From the NCBI RefSeq assembly GCF_003426815.1, contig NZ_QKYK01000001.1, forward strand, positions 483,603 to 547,602: a stretch of DNA of 64,000 bases, written 5' to 3'. The position numbers and the translations under genes were made by a program. Source of the stretch: Desertimonas flava. GTDB taxonomy: Bacteria; Actinomycetota; Acidimicrobiia; Acidimicrobiales; Ilumatobacteraceae. The notes under the pieces are model-generated. The model worked only from the letters and a program-made list of their open reading frames with translations. It had not been told where the DNA came from and ran no database searches. The first letter of the stretch is position 1; each line of letters opens with the position of its first letter. Positions 29,401 through 37,208 of the stretch are shown here, one piece after another.

Positions 29401-29512
29401 CCTGCTGGAGGAACCGCAACGGCACTTCGAGGTGTCCGACGGCATCGTCGCCCTCACGCTGCGTCCGTTCGAGTTGGCGACGCTCCGTTTGACGCTGGCG
29501 CCGGAGGTTTGA
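26435..29512 (+). CDS. Alpha-mannosidase, glycoside hydrolase family 38
   Basis: 1025 residues, cytoplasmic (no signal peptide). The catalytic part has the zinc site GHAHIDSAWLWP near 245, WVESDMNLPSGE, and nucleophile Asp in WIPDVFGYPAGLPQ. HTFWWEGLDGTRVLTHFP and FGHGDGGGGPT complete the active site. Helical and beta-sandwich C-terminal domains follow. The zinc-dependent retaining enzyme cleaves alpha-mannosides. ATG at 26435; the longer upstream frame is unrelated. It stands alone, 47 bases after the acyl-CoA ligase. Mycobacterial relatives exist. Confidence 0.93.
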   Translation: MHDRRELVEERITREVFERILPLVHPSVAPLTIEAGPGLDDLAPFRAGSPWGLPWQTTWFRLSGQVPAAWAGREVVAVVDLGFDLDMPGFQCEGLVRLADGTPVVGVHPRRTNIPVSVAAGDPVSIVLEAASNPTFPQFQASQQGRLATAIDQPLYVLHRADLVVVDREAEALLLDVDVLDGVMRTLPVGDRRRQRLLATIEQALDVIARDGAAGVRPARSVLGRALSSRPAESTHHIVATGHAHIDSAWLWPIRETRRKCVRTFTSAVAQMDADPEYVFSCSQAQQYEWVREAEPGVFERIKQHVAGGQWVPVGGMWVESDMNLPSGESIARQIVHGQRYFEEHFGVRCTEMWIPDVFGYPAGLPQVFAAGGMRRFVTQKLSWNRTNRFPHHTFWWEGLDGTRVLTHFPPVDTYNAELTPGELAHAVENFAEHAWSDWSLVPFGHGDGGGGPTPLMMERLRRLADLDGMPRLQTGSAAEFFSHVEAEAAGGAPVPVWRGELYFETHRGTLTSQLRTKLGNRRCEKLLREVELLAATAAAAGAAVDPGELTALWREVLTQQFHDILPGSSIGWVHDDAEEVFERVGRALDEKAAGWVATLSPDAPVLVNSATGPRCEIVLARGRPSGDGPVQSLADGGVAYLATAPALGVAPVVASPLPASGYAPVVVTDRTMANDHVAVAWDPDGRLTSLIDIASARDAFASGSSAAILELAADHPVRYDAWDVEEWTVGQGVPIGPADRVEVEASGPLVGIVAAHYSFGPSAAVVRYVLRAGSSRVDVELDLDWRHSEHLLSMTFPLDVHSDTATCGVQFGSVRRPTHASTSWDAAKFEVCAHRWVDVSEPSFGVAVLNDGRYGHGLLAGGVRVSLARAARYPDPDADQGRHRVTLALLPHGPGLAAVVAEAERLDLPLREVVPSPAAGASARAPRDGDTGGTGVVAVTGDGVEVDAVKVADDGSGDLVVRLHEATGNRVRTTVAAVRRVVDAAACNLLEEPQRHFEVSDGIVALTLRPFELATLRLTLAPEV

Positions 29513-29543
29513 GCCCTCGCCGCGGGCACACCTCAGGTACGAA

Positions 29544-29589
29544 CGGGAGGGTACATACCCCACCGAAGCGTCCGGTATCTACCCTCCGG
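29544..29589. terminator. Hairpin between convergent mannosidase and ferredoxin genes
   Basis: GGAGGGTA (29546-29553) pairs with TACCCTCC (29580-29587), extended by further C/G pairs outside. A second overlapping dyad, GGGTACATACCC (29549-29560), shares the left arm. No long T-run follows. The intergenic 29513-29696 holds no gene. Confidence 0.45.
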
Positions 29590-29696
29590 TTGGGACGGCG
29601 ACCAGCGGACGGCCCTGCGCCTCGCACGGCCTTTCCGCTCACCGCCCTGGCACCATCCGTAACACAGCACCGACGAAACGCGACCGGCGCGGGGTG

Positions 29697-30014
29697 TCAG
29701 ACGCCGCGGGCGTCGATCGCGGCCTGGTCGTACGGCTCGATCATGATGCACTCGCCGGGGCACTCCTCGGCGGCCTCGACGGCGCTGTCGATCAGCGAGT
29801 CGGGGATCCGGGCGACACCCTTGCCGCTGTCTGGACCGTGGCCGGGGCCGTCGGCGCCGTCGAACACGATCGTCGAGCCGAAGTGGCTGGCCTCTTCCTT
29901 CACCACCCATAGGCCGTCGTCGCGGCCGACGAACACGTCGGGGCAGATCTCCTGGCAGATTCCGTCACCCGTGCACAGGTCCTGATCGATCCACACCATC
30001 AACGTTGTCGCCAT
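29697..30014 (-). CDS. Ferredoxin with an Asp in the iron-sulfur ligand motif
   Basis: 105 residues, an electron carrier in the cytoplasm. Cluster residues are Cys14, Asp17, Cys20, Cys24 (in CxxDxxCxxxCP) and Cys85. Asp at the second ligand position is known from Pyrococcus ferredoxin and from 3Fe-4S/4Fe-4S interconverting proteins. An additional Cys89 (CPGEC) is present. A Gly/Asp insert at about 52-66 makes it longer than a minimal ferredoxin. ATG at 30014. Partner unknown; no P450 or reductase adjacent; the M20 amidohydrolase lies upstream. Confidence 0.88.
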   Translation of the reverse strand: MATTLMVWIDQDLCTGDGICQEICPDVFVGRDDGLWVVKEEASHFGSTIVFDGADGPGHGPDSGKGVARIPDSLIDSAVEAAEECPGECIMIEPYDQAAIDARGV

Positions 30015-30088
30015 GAGTCGAAGCCTTCCGCGAACGTTCGGCCTGGGGAGTCAGGCCGCTGTCTCGTCGATCATAAGGGGCGGGGCCG

Positions 30089-31333
30089 TCAGGGCGCGAG
30101 GGCGTCGAGGGCGACCGCCGAGTAGGCGGCGATCCCGCGCACCATCGCCTGCTCGTCGAACTGCACCCGGTTGGAGTGGTTCGGCGGCGCCTTCGACGGG
30201 TCCTTGCCGGCCTGTGTGCCGCCGAGGAACATCATCGCTCCCGGCACCCGCTGGAGGACGTAGCTGAAGTCCTCGGCGCCCATGATCGGGTGCGGCAGCT
30301 CGACGACCTCGCGTTCACCGGCGACGGCGCGCGCCAGGTCGAGGGCGTGAGCGGCGAACTGCTCGTCGTTGACGGTGACCGGATAGCCGGCGTCGATCGT
30401 GACCGTGGCCGACGCACCATGGGCCGCGGCGATCCCCTCGGCCACCCGGCTGACGCCGGCGTGGACCTTGGCGCGGGTCGACTCGCTGACGGCACGGATC
30501 GTCCCTTCGATCTCGGCCCGCTCGGGGATCACGTTGTCGGTGGTGCCGGCGCTGATGCGCGCGACGGTGACGACGGACGGGTCGAACACGTCGATCGACC
30601 GGGTGACCATCAGCTGGAGGGCCTGCACGATCTCGCAGGCGATCGGAATCGGATCGAGGGCGCGGTGGGGCTCGCTGGCGTGACCGCCGCGCCCGGTCAC
30701 CTCGACGAGCAGGGTGTCGGCCGACGCCATCGCCGGGCCGCCGCGGCAGCTCAGCCAGCCCGACGGCAGCGACGAGGTGATGTGGAGGGCGAACGCCCCG
30801 GTGACCGGCGACGCCGTGCCGTCGGCGAGGGCCGGCACGTCGAGGAGCCCTTCGTCGAGCATGTGGCGCGCCCCGTGGTGGCCTTCCTCGCCCGGCTGGA
30901 ACATGAAGAGCACCCGCCCGGCGAGGTCACCGGCGCGGTCGCTGAGCAGCTTCGCCGCACCGACCAGCATCGCCGTGTGCGTGTCGTGCCCGCAGGCGTG
31001 CATCTGGTTGGTGATTTGGGAGCTGTAGTCGAGCCCGGTGTCCTCGGGCATCGGCAGGGCATCCATGTCGCCGCGCAGCAGGATCGTCGGGCCGGGCCGG
31101 GCACCGCACAGCAGGGCGGCGATGCCGCTCGTGGACTCGTGCAGGGTGATGTCGAGCGGCAGCCCGTCGAGTGCCTGGAGCACCTCGTGGCGGGTCGTCG
31201 GCAGCTCGTTGCCGACCTCCGGCCAGCGATGCAGCGTGCGCCGCAGCGCGATGGCCTCGTGGAGCTGTCCCGCCGCCTGGTCGAGGAGCTCGGGGATGGC
31301 GAGCCGGTCGCCAAGGTCGTCGTGGGAGCTCAT
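30089..31333 (-). CDS. M20D-family amidohydrolase (hippurate/N-acyl amino acid hydrolase-like)
   Basis: 414 residues. RRTLHRWPEVGNEL, LLRGDMDALPM, the metal motif HACGHDTH, FQPGEEGHHGA and ITSSLPSGWL match the M20D peptidases that hydrolyse N-acyl or N-aminobenzoyl amino acids with a binuclear metal centre. Dimerisation insert near 180-290. ATG at 31333. It begins 70 bases after the frameshifted aldo/keto reductase on the same strand, so they may share a transcript. Natural substrate unknown. Confidence 0.92.
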   Translation of the reverse strand: MSSHDDLGDRLAIPELLDQAAGQLHEAIALRRTLHRWPEVGNELPTTRHEVLQALDGLPLDITLHESTSGIAALLCGARPGPTILLRGDMDALPMPEDTGLDYSSQITNQMHACGHDTHTAMLVGAAKLLSDRAGDLAGRVLFMFQPGEEGHHGARHMLDEGLLDVPALADGTASPVTGAFALHITSSLPSGWLSCRGGPAMASADTLLVEVTGRGGHASEPHRALDPIPIACEIVQALQLMVTRSIDVFDPSVVTVARISAGTTDNVIPERAEIEGTIRAVSESTRAKVHAGVSRVAEGIAAAHGASATVTIDAGYPVTVNDEQFAAHALDLARAVAGEREVVELPHPIMGAEDFSYVLQRVPGAMMFLGGTQAGKDPSKAPPNHSNRVQFDEQAMVRGIAAYSAVALDALAP

Positions 31334-31403
31334 CCGCCGACTCTAGGCGCGGTCGTCGTCACCGTGACCGGCCGGGCTGGCTCCCGCAGGGCTCGCCCGG
31401 GCG

Positions 31404-32377
31404 TCAGACGAATCCGGCGACGCCGTGGGGCTGATAGAGCGCTTCGAGGCGGGCGGCTTCGTCGTCGTCGAGGCGAAGGTCGACGGCCGCGACGGCGTCG
31501 GCGAGCTGCTCGAGCCTGGTGACGCCGACGATGGGCGCCGTGACCCCCGGCTGCCGCAGCAACCAGGCGAGGGCGACCTGGGCCGGCGCCACGCCCCGCT
31601 CGCGGGCGAGGTCGAGCACGCCGGAGACGATGGCCGCGTCGTCGTCGCGGTACAGCGTGGCGCCGAACTCGTCGGTCTGCTTCCGGGCGGTCTCGGCGTC
31701 CCACGGCCGGGTGAGGCGGCCGCGGGCCAGCGGACTCCACGGGATGACGCCGATGCCCTCATCGCGACACAGCGGGAGCATCTCGCGCTCCTCCTCGCGA
31801 TACAGCAGGTTGTAGTGGTTCTGCATCGTGACGAAGCGCGTCCAGCCGTGGCGGTCGGCGAGGTGAAGCGCCTTGGAGAACTGCCACGCCCACATCGACG
31901 AGGCCCCGATGTAGCGGGCCTTGCCGGCTCGCACCACGTCGTGGAGGGCCTCCAGCGTCTCTTCGATCCGAACGGTCGGGTCCCACCGGTGGATCTGGTA
32001 CAGATCGACCGGTAGTCGGTCCTGAGCCGGCGCAGGCTGTGGTCGATCTCGGAGAGGATCGCCTTGCGCGACAGGCCGCCGCCGTTGGGCCCGCGACGCA
32101 TGCGTCCGCACACCTTGGTGGCGATGACGATCTCGTCGCGATCGGCGAAGTCGTCGAGGGCGCGCCCGACGATCTCCTCGCTGCTGCCCGCCGAGTACAC
32201 GTTCGCGGTGTCGAAGAAGTTGATCCCGGCGTCGAGGGCGGCGCGGATGTGTGACCGGCTCGTGTCCTCGTCGAGCGACCACGGGTGGGCGCCTCGACCG
32301 GACTCCCCGTAGCTCATGCATCCGAGGCACAGGCGCGAGACGTCGAGCCCCGTCGCGCCGAGTTTCGCGTACTCCAC
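31404..32377 (-). pseudogene. Aldo/keto reductase interrupted by a frameshift
   Basis: Two frames together give a full NADPH-dependent aldo/keto reductase. The first half (GTG at 32377, MEYAKLGATGLDVSR) runs through FFDTANVYSAG to RRLRTDY. The second half continues in another frame from VDLYQIHRWDP to the stop at 31404. Two extra bases (CG, at 32010-32011) separate the codons for Tyr and Val. Removal restores the family-typical TDYVDLYQIH. Catalytic Asp and Tyr lie in the first half, and NADPH binding in the second. Either a true mutation or an assembly error. No premature codons elsewhere, so the damage is recent or artefactual. Confidence 0.85.
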
Positions 32378-32573
32378 GTTTCGTACGGTACGCCGTTCGC
32401 CCGTGCCGGGCGGGGGCGCGACCGTCTCCGAATCCGGTGGTGCGCGAGATTCCTTTTCCGTTCCGGGCTGCTCGTGACGCTCTGGGGGAGTAGCCGGCTC
32501 GGCCGGCGACCAGCAATCCACTGCCAAGAACCCCGCAACCCGGCCGTCGGGCCGGACCACGAAGGAGCCTGCC

Positions 32574-32852
32574 ATGAGCGACGTGACCTACGGAGCCGAT
32601 CCCGCCCAGCTGAGTGCCCTCGGCGCCCAGATGAAGTCCCAGCTCGAGACGATCGACGGCATCTTGTCGCTCGGCGCCGCCGTCACCACCACGCCGTGGA
32701 AGGGCCCGGCCCGCGAAGCGTTCGTGTCCGATTGGGAGACGAAGTTCAAGACCTCGCTGGAGGGCCTCAAGGCGGCGTTCGAACAAGCCGGCAACGAGTG
32801 CGTCACCCGAGCGGCCACGCTCGAATCGGCGATGGGCGTGACCGTCGCCTGA
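32574..32852 (+). CDS. WXG100-family small helical protein
   Basis: 92 residues, two long helices with a turn TPWKGPAREAF where WKG takes the place of WxG. This is the ESAT-6/WXG100 layout; such proteins leave the cell by type VII secretion as dimers. The C-terminal secretion signal YxxxD/E is not obvious. ATG at 32574 follows GAAGGAG with a seven-base spacing. No ESX ATPase or partner is seen within the window. Could be an orphan secreted effector or a chaperone-like partner. Confidence 0.8.
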   Translation: MSDVTYGADPAQLSALGAQMKSQLETIDGILSLGAAVTTTPWKGPAREAFVSDWETKFKTSLEGLKAAFEQAGNECVTRAATLESAMGVTVA

Positions 32853-32930
32853 ACCTGGAGCAGCGGGCCGGGCCGCCCCCACCCTCCGTCTGCTGGAGAG
32901 CACCGCACTCGCTCTCCTACGCTGGTGAGG

Positions 32931-33245
32931 GTGGAGCTCGAATTCACGATCGAGCCGTTCGTCGAAGGCCAGCCCGGTCCGCATGTGCGGGCTGCGGTGG
33001 CCGCCGCCGAAGCGGTGGGAGTCGACGTCGACTTCGGACCGTTCGGTTCGACCTGCCAGGCGCCGGCCGCGGCGATGCCCGACGTCGTCGCCGCCATCGT
33101 GGCGGCGGCGTTCGGCAACGGTGCGACCCATGTCTCGTTGCACGTGTCGCTGGACGACGCGCCCCGGGAGGGCAGAGAGCCCGAGCTCGAATCGTCCATC
33201 GACCGCGACGAGGTGCCCGGCGGATCCGGGACGGCACGATCGTGA
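32931..33245 (+). CDS. Thiamine-binding / UPF0045 (YkoF-like) small protein
   Basis: 104 residues. MELEFTIEPFVEGQPGPHV, GVDVDFGPFGSTC and a last strand HVSLHVSL follow the ferredoxin-like pattern of thiamine-binding YkoF/UPF0045 proteins. GTG at 32931 gives the family-like start; GTG 32925 is the alternative. The stop overlaps the next start in a GTGA, so translation is coupled to a DauR-type HTH protein. This coupling suggests that the pair work as ligand sensor and DNA binder; that is inference. The acidic Pro/Gly-rich tail is additional. Confidence 0.6.
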   Translation: MELEFTIEPFVEGQPGPHVRAAVAAAEAVGVDVDFGPFGSTCQAPAAAMPDVVAAIVAAAFGNGATHVSLHVSLDDAPREGREPELESSIDRDEVPGGSGTARS

Positions 33246-33631
33246 CGGCGGACCCACATCGGCCGGTCGATCCGGTGGGCGCCTCGTCGTTGTTCGCCGC
33301 GATCAAACCGGTGCTCGATGCGGTCGGCGCCGAGCTGGTGCATCCCGATCGACGCCAGCCGTCCGACGTCCCGCTGGTGTGGGACGGCCAGGTGGTCGCC
33401 GGCGTGCGAACCGCGCCACTCCATGGCGCGCTCGATCGGCTGATCGAGTCGGTGGAGGCCGAGCTGGGTGGCCGTCTGCGCGACCTCCGGCGCGAGGACA
33501 AGCAACGGGCCGTGCGGCTGCTCGACGAGCGGGGCGCCTTCGTGCTGCGACGAGCGGTCGAAGATGTGGCCGATGCCATGCGCGTCAGCCGGATCACCGT
33601 CTACAACTATCTGAATGCAATCCACCGCTGA
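33242..33631 (+). CDS. Small HTH protein with DauR-like C-terminal domain
   Basis: 129 residues. The C-terminal part, LLDERGAFVLRRAVEDVADAM followed by RVSRITVYNYLNAIHR (residues 95-129, quoted as two pieces), fits the DauR/YheO helix-turn-helix. The usual PAS-like N-terminal domain is missing or reduced; the first 70 residues have GQVVAGVRTAPLHGAL. GTG at 33242 overlaps the preceding stop. The following HAD gene begins at 33615, before this stop, so three genes overlap in a row. Target unknown. Confidence 0.65.
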   Translation: MTADPHRPVDPVGASSLFAAIKPVLDAVGAELVHPDRRQPSDVPLVWDGQVVAGVRTAPLHGALDRLIESVEAELGGRLRDLRREDKQRAVRLLDERGAFVLRRAVEDVADAMRVSRITVYNYLNAIHR

Positions 33632-34361
33632 CCCCGACGGTCGTCCCGCAGCCCCGGCCACAGCCGTGAACTCGCGGTTCGACCTCATCGGTTTCGACGC
33701 CGACGACACGCTGTGGCACAGCGAGGACTCGTTCCACGAGGTCGAGCAGCGGTACGTCGAACTCATCGCGCCGTACGTCCCGAACGGCGTCGACGTGCGC
33801 GACGCGATCCGCGCCACCGAGCATCGCCATGTGCCGATCTCCGGCTACGGCGTCAAGGCGTACACGCTGTCACTCGTGGAGAGCGCGGTCATCGTCAGCC
33901 AGGGGACCGTTCCGGCGAACGTGATCGGCGAGATCGTCACGCTCGGGCTCGACATGCTGATCGAACCGGTTCGTCTCATCGCCGACGTCCCGCAGGTGCT
34001 CGCCGATCTCGGTCGGACGCATCGGTTGGTGATGATCACCAAGGGCGACCTGCTGCACCAGTGGCGCAAGGTGGAGATGTCGGGACTCGTCCATCACTTC
34101 GACCGCGTGGAGGTGGTCGTCGAGAAGGACCCCGACGTCTACGAGCGGGTCCTCGACGAGGTCGGGGTCGCCGCCGAACGCTTCTGCATGATCGGCAACT
34201 CGGTCCGCAGCGACGTCCTGCCCGTGCTCGAGCTCGGGGGGTCGGCGATCCACGTGCCCTACCACTACACCTGGGAGCACGAGGCCGCCGACCACGACGG
34301 CTCGGTCGTCACCGCCGAGTCGATCGCCGAGGTCCCGGCCCTCATCCGCTCGATGGGCTGA
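33615..34361 (+). CDS. HAD-superfamily hydrolase
   Basis: 248 residues. Nucleophile Asp28 in DADDTLW, motif II ITKGD, Lys in VVEKDPDVY and acidic motif IV IGNSVRSDV define a phosphatase-like HAD enzyme with a helical cap at about 40-120. ATG at 33615 overlaps the HTH gene by 17 bases; GTG at 33666 (MNSRFDLIGFD) is the other possibility. Substrate unknown. Transcriptionally linked with the two genes before it. Confidence 0.88.
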   Translation: MQSTADPDGRPAAPATAVNSRFDLIGFDADDTLWHSEDSFHEVEQRYVELIAPYVPNGVDVRDAIRATEHRHVPISGYGVKAYTLSLVESAVIVSQGTVPANVIGEIVTLGLDMLIEPVRLIADVPQVLADLGRTHRLVMITKGDLLHQWRKVEMSGLVHHFDRVEVVVEKDPDVYERVLDEVGVAAERFCMIGNSVRSDVLPVLELGGSAIHVPYHYTWEHEAADHDGSVVTAESIAEVPALIRSMG

Positions 34362-34441
34362 ACCACGACGGGCCGGCGTCCGTCGGGTCGCGGATCGCCT
34401 CGGACCGTGGCCCCGATCGCGTGAGAGATAGCGTCGGCGGC

Positions 34442-35191
34442 ATGGAGCGTCGTCACCTCCTCGAGGCCGTCAGCACCGAGTCCACCGCGTTGCTCGACGC
34501 GGCCCGGTCAGCCGCTCCCGGCGCGGCGGTCCCCGGCTGCCCGGGCTGGACCGTCGAGGATCTCGTCGGGCACGTGGCGGCGGTGCACCACTTCTGGACG
34601 TACATGGTCCGTGAGGGGGCCTCGACGCCCGAGGGCTACGAGGCGCCGACCCGGCCCGAGCCCGGCTCGGCGTCGCTCGAGACCCTGCTCGACCTCGCCG
34701 CCGATCGAGCCGCCGAGCTGCTCGGTGTTCTCCGATCCGCCGATCCCGACGCCTTCGTCTGGACATGGACCGGCGCCCAACCGTCGGACTGGGTGGTGCG
34801 GCGGATGGCCCAGGAAACCGCGGTCCATCGCATCGACGCCGAGCAGGCCGCCGGCCGGACCGGTCGCCTCGATGCGGCGCTGGCTGCCGACGGGGTCGAC
34901 GAGTTCTTGTCCGCGTTCCTCGCCCGCCAACGGGCCGGTGCCGCGCCGCTCACCGGCACCGTGCATCTCCACTGCACCGACGCCGACGGCGAGTGGACGG
35001 TGGCCCAGCACGAGGACGGCGAGTACTCGGTGGTCCGTGAGCACGCCAAGGGTGACGTGGCCCTGCGCGGTGAGGCCCACGATCTGTTGATGGTGCTCTG
35101 GCGCCGGGCGGGTCTCGATGCCGTGACCGTTTTCGGCGACGCCGGACTGGCTGCCGACTTCGTGGGAGCCTCGACGCCGGCGGCCGGCTGA
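34442..35191 (+). CDS. Maleylpyruvate isomerase-family mycothiol-dependent (DinB fold) protein
   Basis: 249 residues. PGCPGWTVEDLVGHVAAVHHFW places the first metal histidines (His in GHVAAVHH), and QETAVHRIDAE gives the third. This three-His pattern is the DinB/MDMPI fold, used in mycothiol chemistry of actinobacteria. The C-terminal sheet region (HLHCTDADGEWTV) is a sterol-carrier-like MDMPI_C domain. ATG at 34442 starts after an 80-base gap. The thiol-dependent substrate is unknown; detoxification is plausible. Confidence 0.88.
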   Translation: MERRHLLEAVSTESTALLDAARSAAPGAAVPGCPGWTVEDLVGHVAAVHHFWTYMVREGASTPEGYEAPTRPEPGSASLETLLDLAADRAAELLGVLRSADPDAFVWTWTGAQPSDWVVRRMAQETAVHRIDAEQAAGRTGRLDAALAADGVDEFLSAFLARQRAGAAPLTGTVHLHCTDADGEWTVAQHEDGEYSVVREHAKGDVALRGEAHDLLMVLWRRAGLDAVTVFGDAGLAADFVGASTPAAG

Positions 35192-35248
35192 CGACAACTC
35201 GGACCGCGAACGGGCGATCGTTCGCTAGCGTGACCGGTCGATTGGGCG

Positions 35249-35290
35249 CGTGCCGGGTCGTCGTGACCTGAGGGGGTCTGACCCGGCACG
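35249..35290 (+). terminator. Hairpin terminator after the DinB gene
   Basis: CGTGCCGGGTC (35249-35259) pairs perfectly with GACCCGGCACG (35280-35290) around a 20-base loop; TTTCCC follows. It lies 58 bases past the stop and well before the sigma factor start. Confidence 0.6.
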
Positions 35291-35415
35291 TTTCCCATCT
35301 GGGCGGAGTCACGAGCACGTGTCATGCCACCGCGGTCGCCAGCGGCGAGAATCTGGTAGACCCAAACTTCCGACCGGTGGATCGAAGGTGCTGCCGGGAC
35401 GTCCAGGTACCCACG

Positions 35416-35943
35416 ATGGCACGCAGATCCCGCGGCTCCGATCCGCCACAGAACCGAGGCTGGGACGAGTTCGCGCCGTTGTACGACGAGCACCACCAGC
35501 GGCTCTATCGCGTCGCTCTGCTGTTGTGCCACGGGTCGGCGGCGATGGCCGAGGATGCCGTCGCCGAGACGTTCATCAAGGTCCACAAGGTGTGGGCCGC
35601 GGGCGGGGTCGACAACTTCTTCGGCTACGCCCGCCAGACACTCGTCAACCACGTGCTCGGGCTGTTCCGCCGTGAGCAGGTCGCCAATCGCTACGTCAGC
35701 ACCTCGACGGGCGATCTGCGAGGCGGCCGGGCCGCCGAGGACTCCGTGGTGGACACGGCGGCGACGTTCGAGATGCTCGAGAAGCTCCCGCCGCGCCAGC
35801 GCGCGGCGATCGTCCTGCGGTTCTACGAGGATCTCTCGTACGAGCAGATCGCCAACGCCCTCGGGGTGACCGTCGGGACGGTGAAGACCCAGGTGTCCGT
35901 GGGTCTGCAGCGCCTCCGATCGTTGATGGAGGCGCAGCCGTGA
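35416..35943 (+). CDS. ECF (SigE-family) RNA polymerase sigma factor
   Basis: 175 residues. Region 2 has FAPLYDEHHQRLYRVALLL and AEDAVAETFIKVHK; region 4 has LPPRQRAAIVLRFYEDLSY followed by EQIANALGVTVGTVKTQVS. ATG at 35416; GTG at 35377 is an alternative. The stop codon overlaps the GTG of the next gene. That gene encodes a single-span membrane protein, the classic arrangement for sigma factor and anti-sigma factor. Confidence 0.92.
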   Translation: MARRSRGSDPPQNRGWDEFAPLYDEHHQRLYRVALLLCHGSAAMAEDAVAETFIKVHKVWAAGGVDNFFGYARQTLVNHVLGLFRREQVANRYVSTSTGDLRGGRAAEDSVVDTAATFEMLEKLPPRQRAAIVLRFYEDLSYEQIANALGVTVGTVKTQVSVGLQRLRSLMEAQP

Positions 35944-37208
35944 GCGATTTCGACGAGCGCATCTCGGCGATGCTGGGCGCCGCCGTGGAGGGCGCTTCGC
36001 CATCACCCGCGTTGGCCGAGACGATCCAGATGCGCGTGGAGAACGCCAACGTCGTCCAGACCTTCGCCGCCGTCGACACGATGGTGCCGTCGGCTGCGTT
36101 GCGCGAGCGGGTGGCGGCGGGGGTCACCGCCGCGGCGATCGCCGCCGGTGCCGGCGGCGCCGCGGGCGGCGGCTGGAACGTGCTCCGCCTCGTCAGCCGC
36201 GCCCGGCACGCCAGCAAGTTCGCCGTCGCCACCGCGGTCACGGTCGTCGTCACGGCGGTCGTCGTGATCACTGCGGTCGTGTTCGGAGCCGGTGGCGATC
36301 GCCCGACGACCACACCGCCCCCGACGTCCGTCCCGGTGATCGTGCCGCCGGTCGGTGACCCGACGGAGCCGGCGGTGATCCCGCCTGACACGTCCGAGCC
36401 CGACACCACACCGCCGGAGACGTCCCTGCCGGACAGCACGATCAGCTCGAGCTCGACGTCCACGAGTACGTCCACCAGCACCACCAGCTCGACGTCGACG
36501 ACCACGTCGAGCACCTCGACGTCGACGACCACCTCGAGCACTTCCACGTCGACCAGTTCGACGTCGACCACCGCGCCGCCGACGACGCGGCCGCCGGTCA
36601 CCTCGCGGCCGCCGAGCACCACGCGGCCCCGGCCTCCTGCGACGAACCCGCCGCCGACGAATCCACCGGCGACGACACGGCCGGCGACGACACGGCCGCC
36701 GACGACCACCAGGCCGCCGACCACGACCACCACGACGTTGCCGCCCACCACGACGACATCGACGACCACGACGTTGCCGCCCACCACGACGACCTCGACC
36801 ACGTCGACGACCACCACCACGTCGACGACCACGACGACGACGTTGCCGCCGCCACCGTCACCGAGCGTCACCGATCCCGTCGGCTGCAACTACCAGTGGG
36901 CGGGTAGCAACCCGATCTCCGACAGCGTGCTGTACGGCGACTGCGTCGCCGACTTCACCGTGTCGTTGCCCGGCGGCGACAGCTCCGCCTTCGTCGTGTC
37001 CGGGCCCGCCGCCGGGACCTGCAGCGGCAGCAGCTGCCGGATCTACATCGTGTGCGGCGGAGCGATGCTGCCGAGCGGCGGCTTCGTCGTCACGGCGGTC
37101 GACGGCACGAGCGCCGGGCTGGCGAGCAACTCGTTCACCATCGTCGGCGGCGCCGACCCGGACGGTCCCGGCCCCGACGGGCCCACGTCGTGCGGTCCGG
37201 TCTTCTAG
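35940..37208 (+). CDS. Single-span membrane protein with long Thr/Pro stalk, probable anti-sigma partner
   Basis: 422 residues. Cytoplasmic part about 1-95, transmembrane helix about 96-118, a Thr/Ser/Pro linker about 120-308 and an outer domain with three or four Cys pairs (GCNYQW, GDCVADF, CSGSSCRIYIVC). It overlaps the sigma gene by four bases. The N-terminal helical region is not a clear zinc anti-sigma domain, so the regulatory role is inferred from place and topology. The stop TAG is provided by the end of a MITE-like element, so the C-terminus (SCGPVF) may be altered from the ancestral protein. The outer domain could sense an extracellular signal. Confidence 0.7.
   Translation: MSDFDERISAMLGAAVEGASPSPALAETIQMRVENANVVQTFAAVDTMVPSAALRERVAAGVTAAAIAAGAGGAAGGGWNVLRLVSRARHASKFAVATAVTVVVTAVVVITAVVFGAGGDRPTTTPPPTSVPVIVPPVGDPTEPAVIPPDTSEPDTTPPETSLPDSTISSSSTSTSTSTSTTSSTSTTTSSTSTSTTTSSTSTSTSSTSTTAPPTTRPPVTSRPPSTTRPRPPATNPPPTNPPATTRPATTRPPTTTRPPTTTTTTLPPTTTTSTTTTLPPTTTTSTTSTTTTTSTTTTTTLPPPPSPSVTDPVGCNYQWAGSNPISDSVLYGDCVADFTVSLPGGDSSAFVVSGPAAGTCSGSSCRIYIVCGGAMLPSGGFVVTAVDGTSAGLASNSFTIVGGADPDGPGPDGPTSCGPVF

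Noticed and set aside
29544..29589. Riboswitch
   Set aside because: It lies between two stop codons of convergent genes, and no known aptamer pattern is visible.
36420..36860. Microsatellite-type mobile repeat
   Set aside because: The repeats are codon-level Thr/Ser/Pro runs inside a coding frame.
35696..36889. Val-rich minus-strand frame that looks hydrophobic
   Set aside because: It is the complement of the ACC/ACG Thr linker, which reads as Val in reverse; not a membrane protein.
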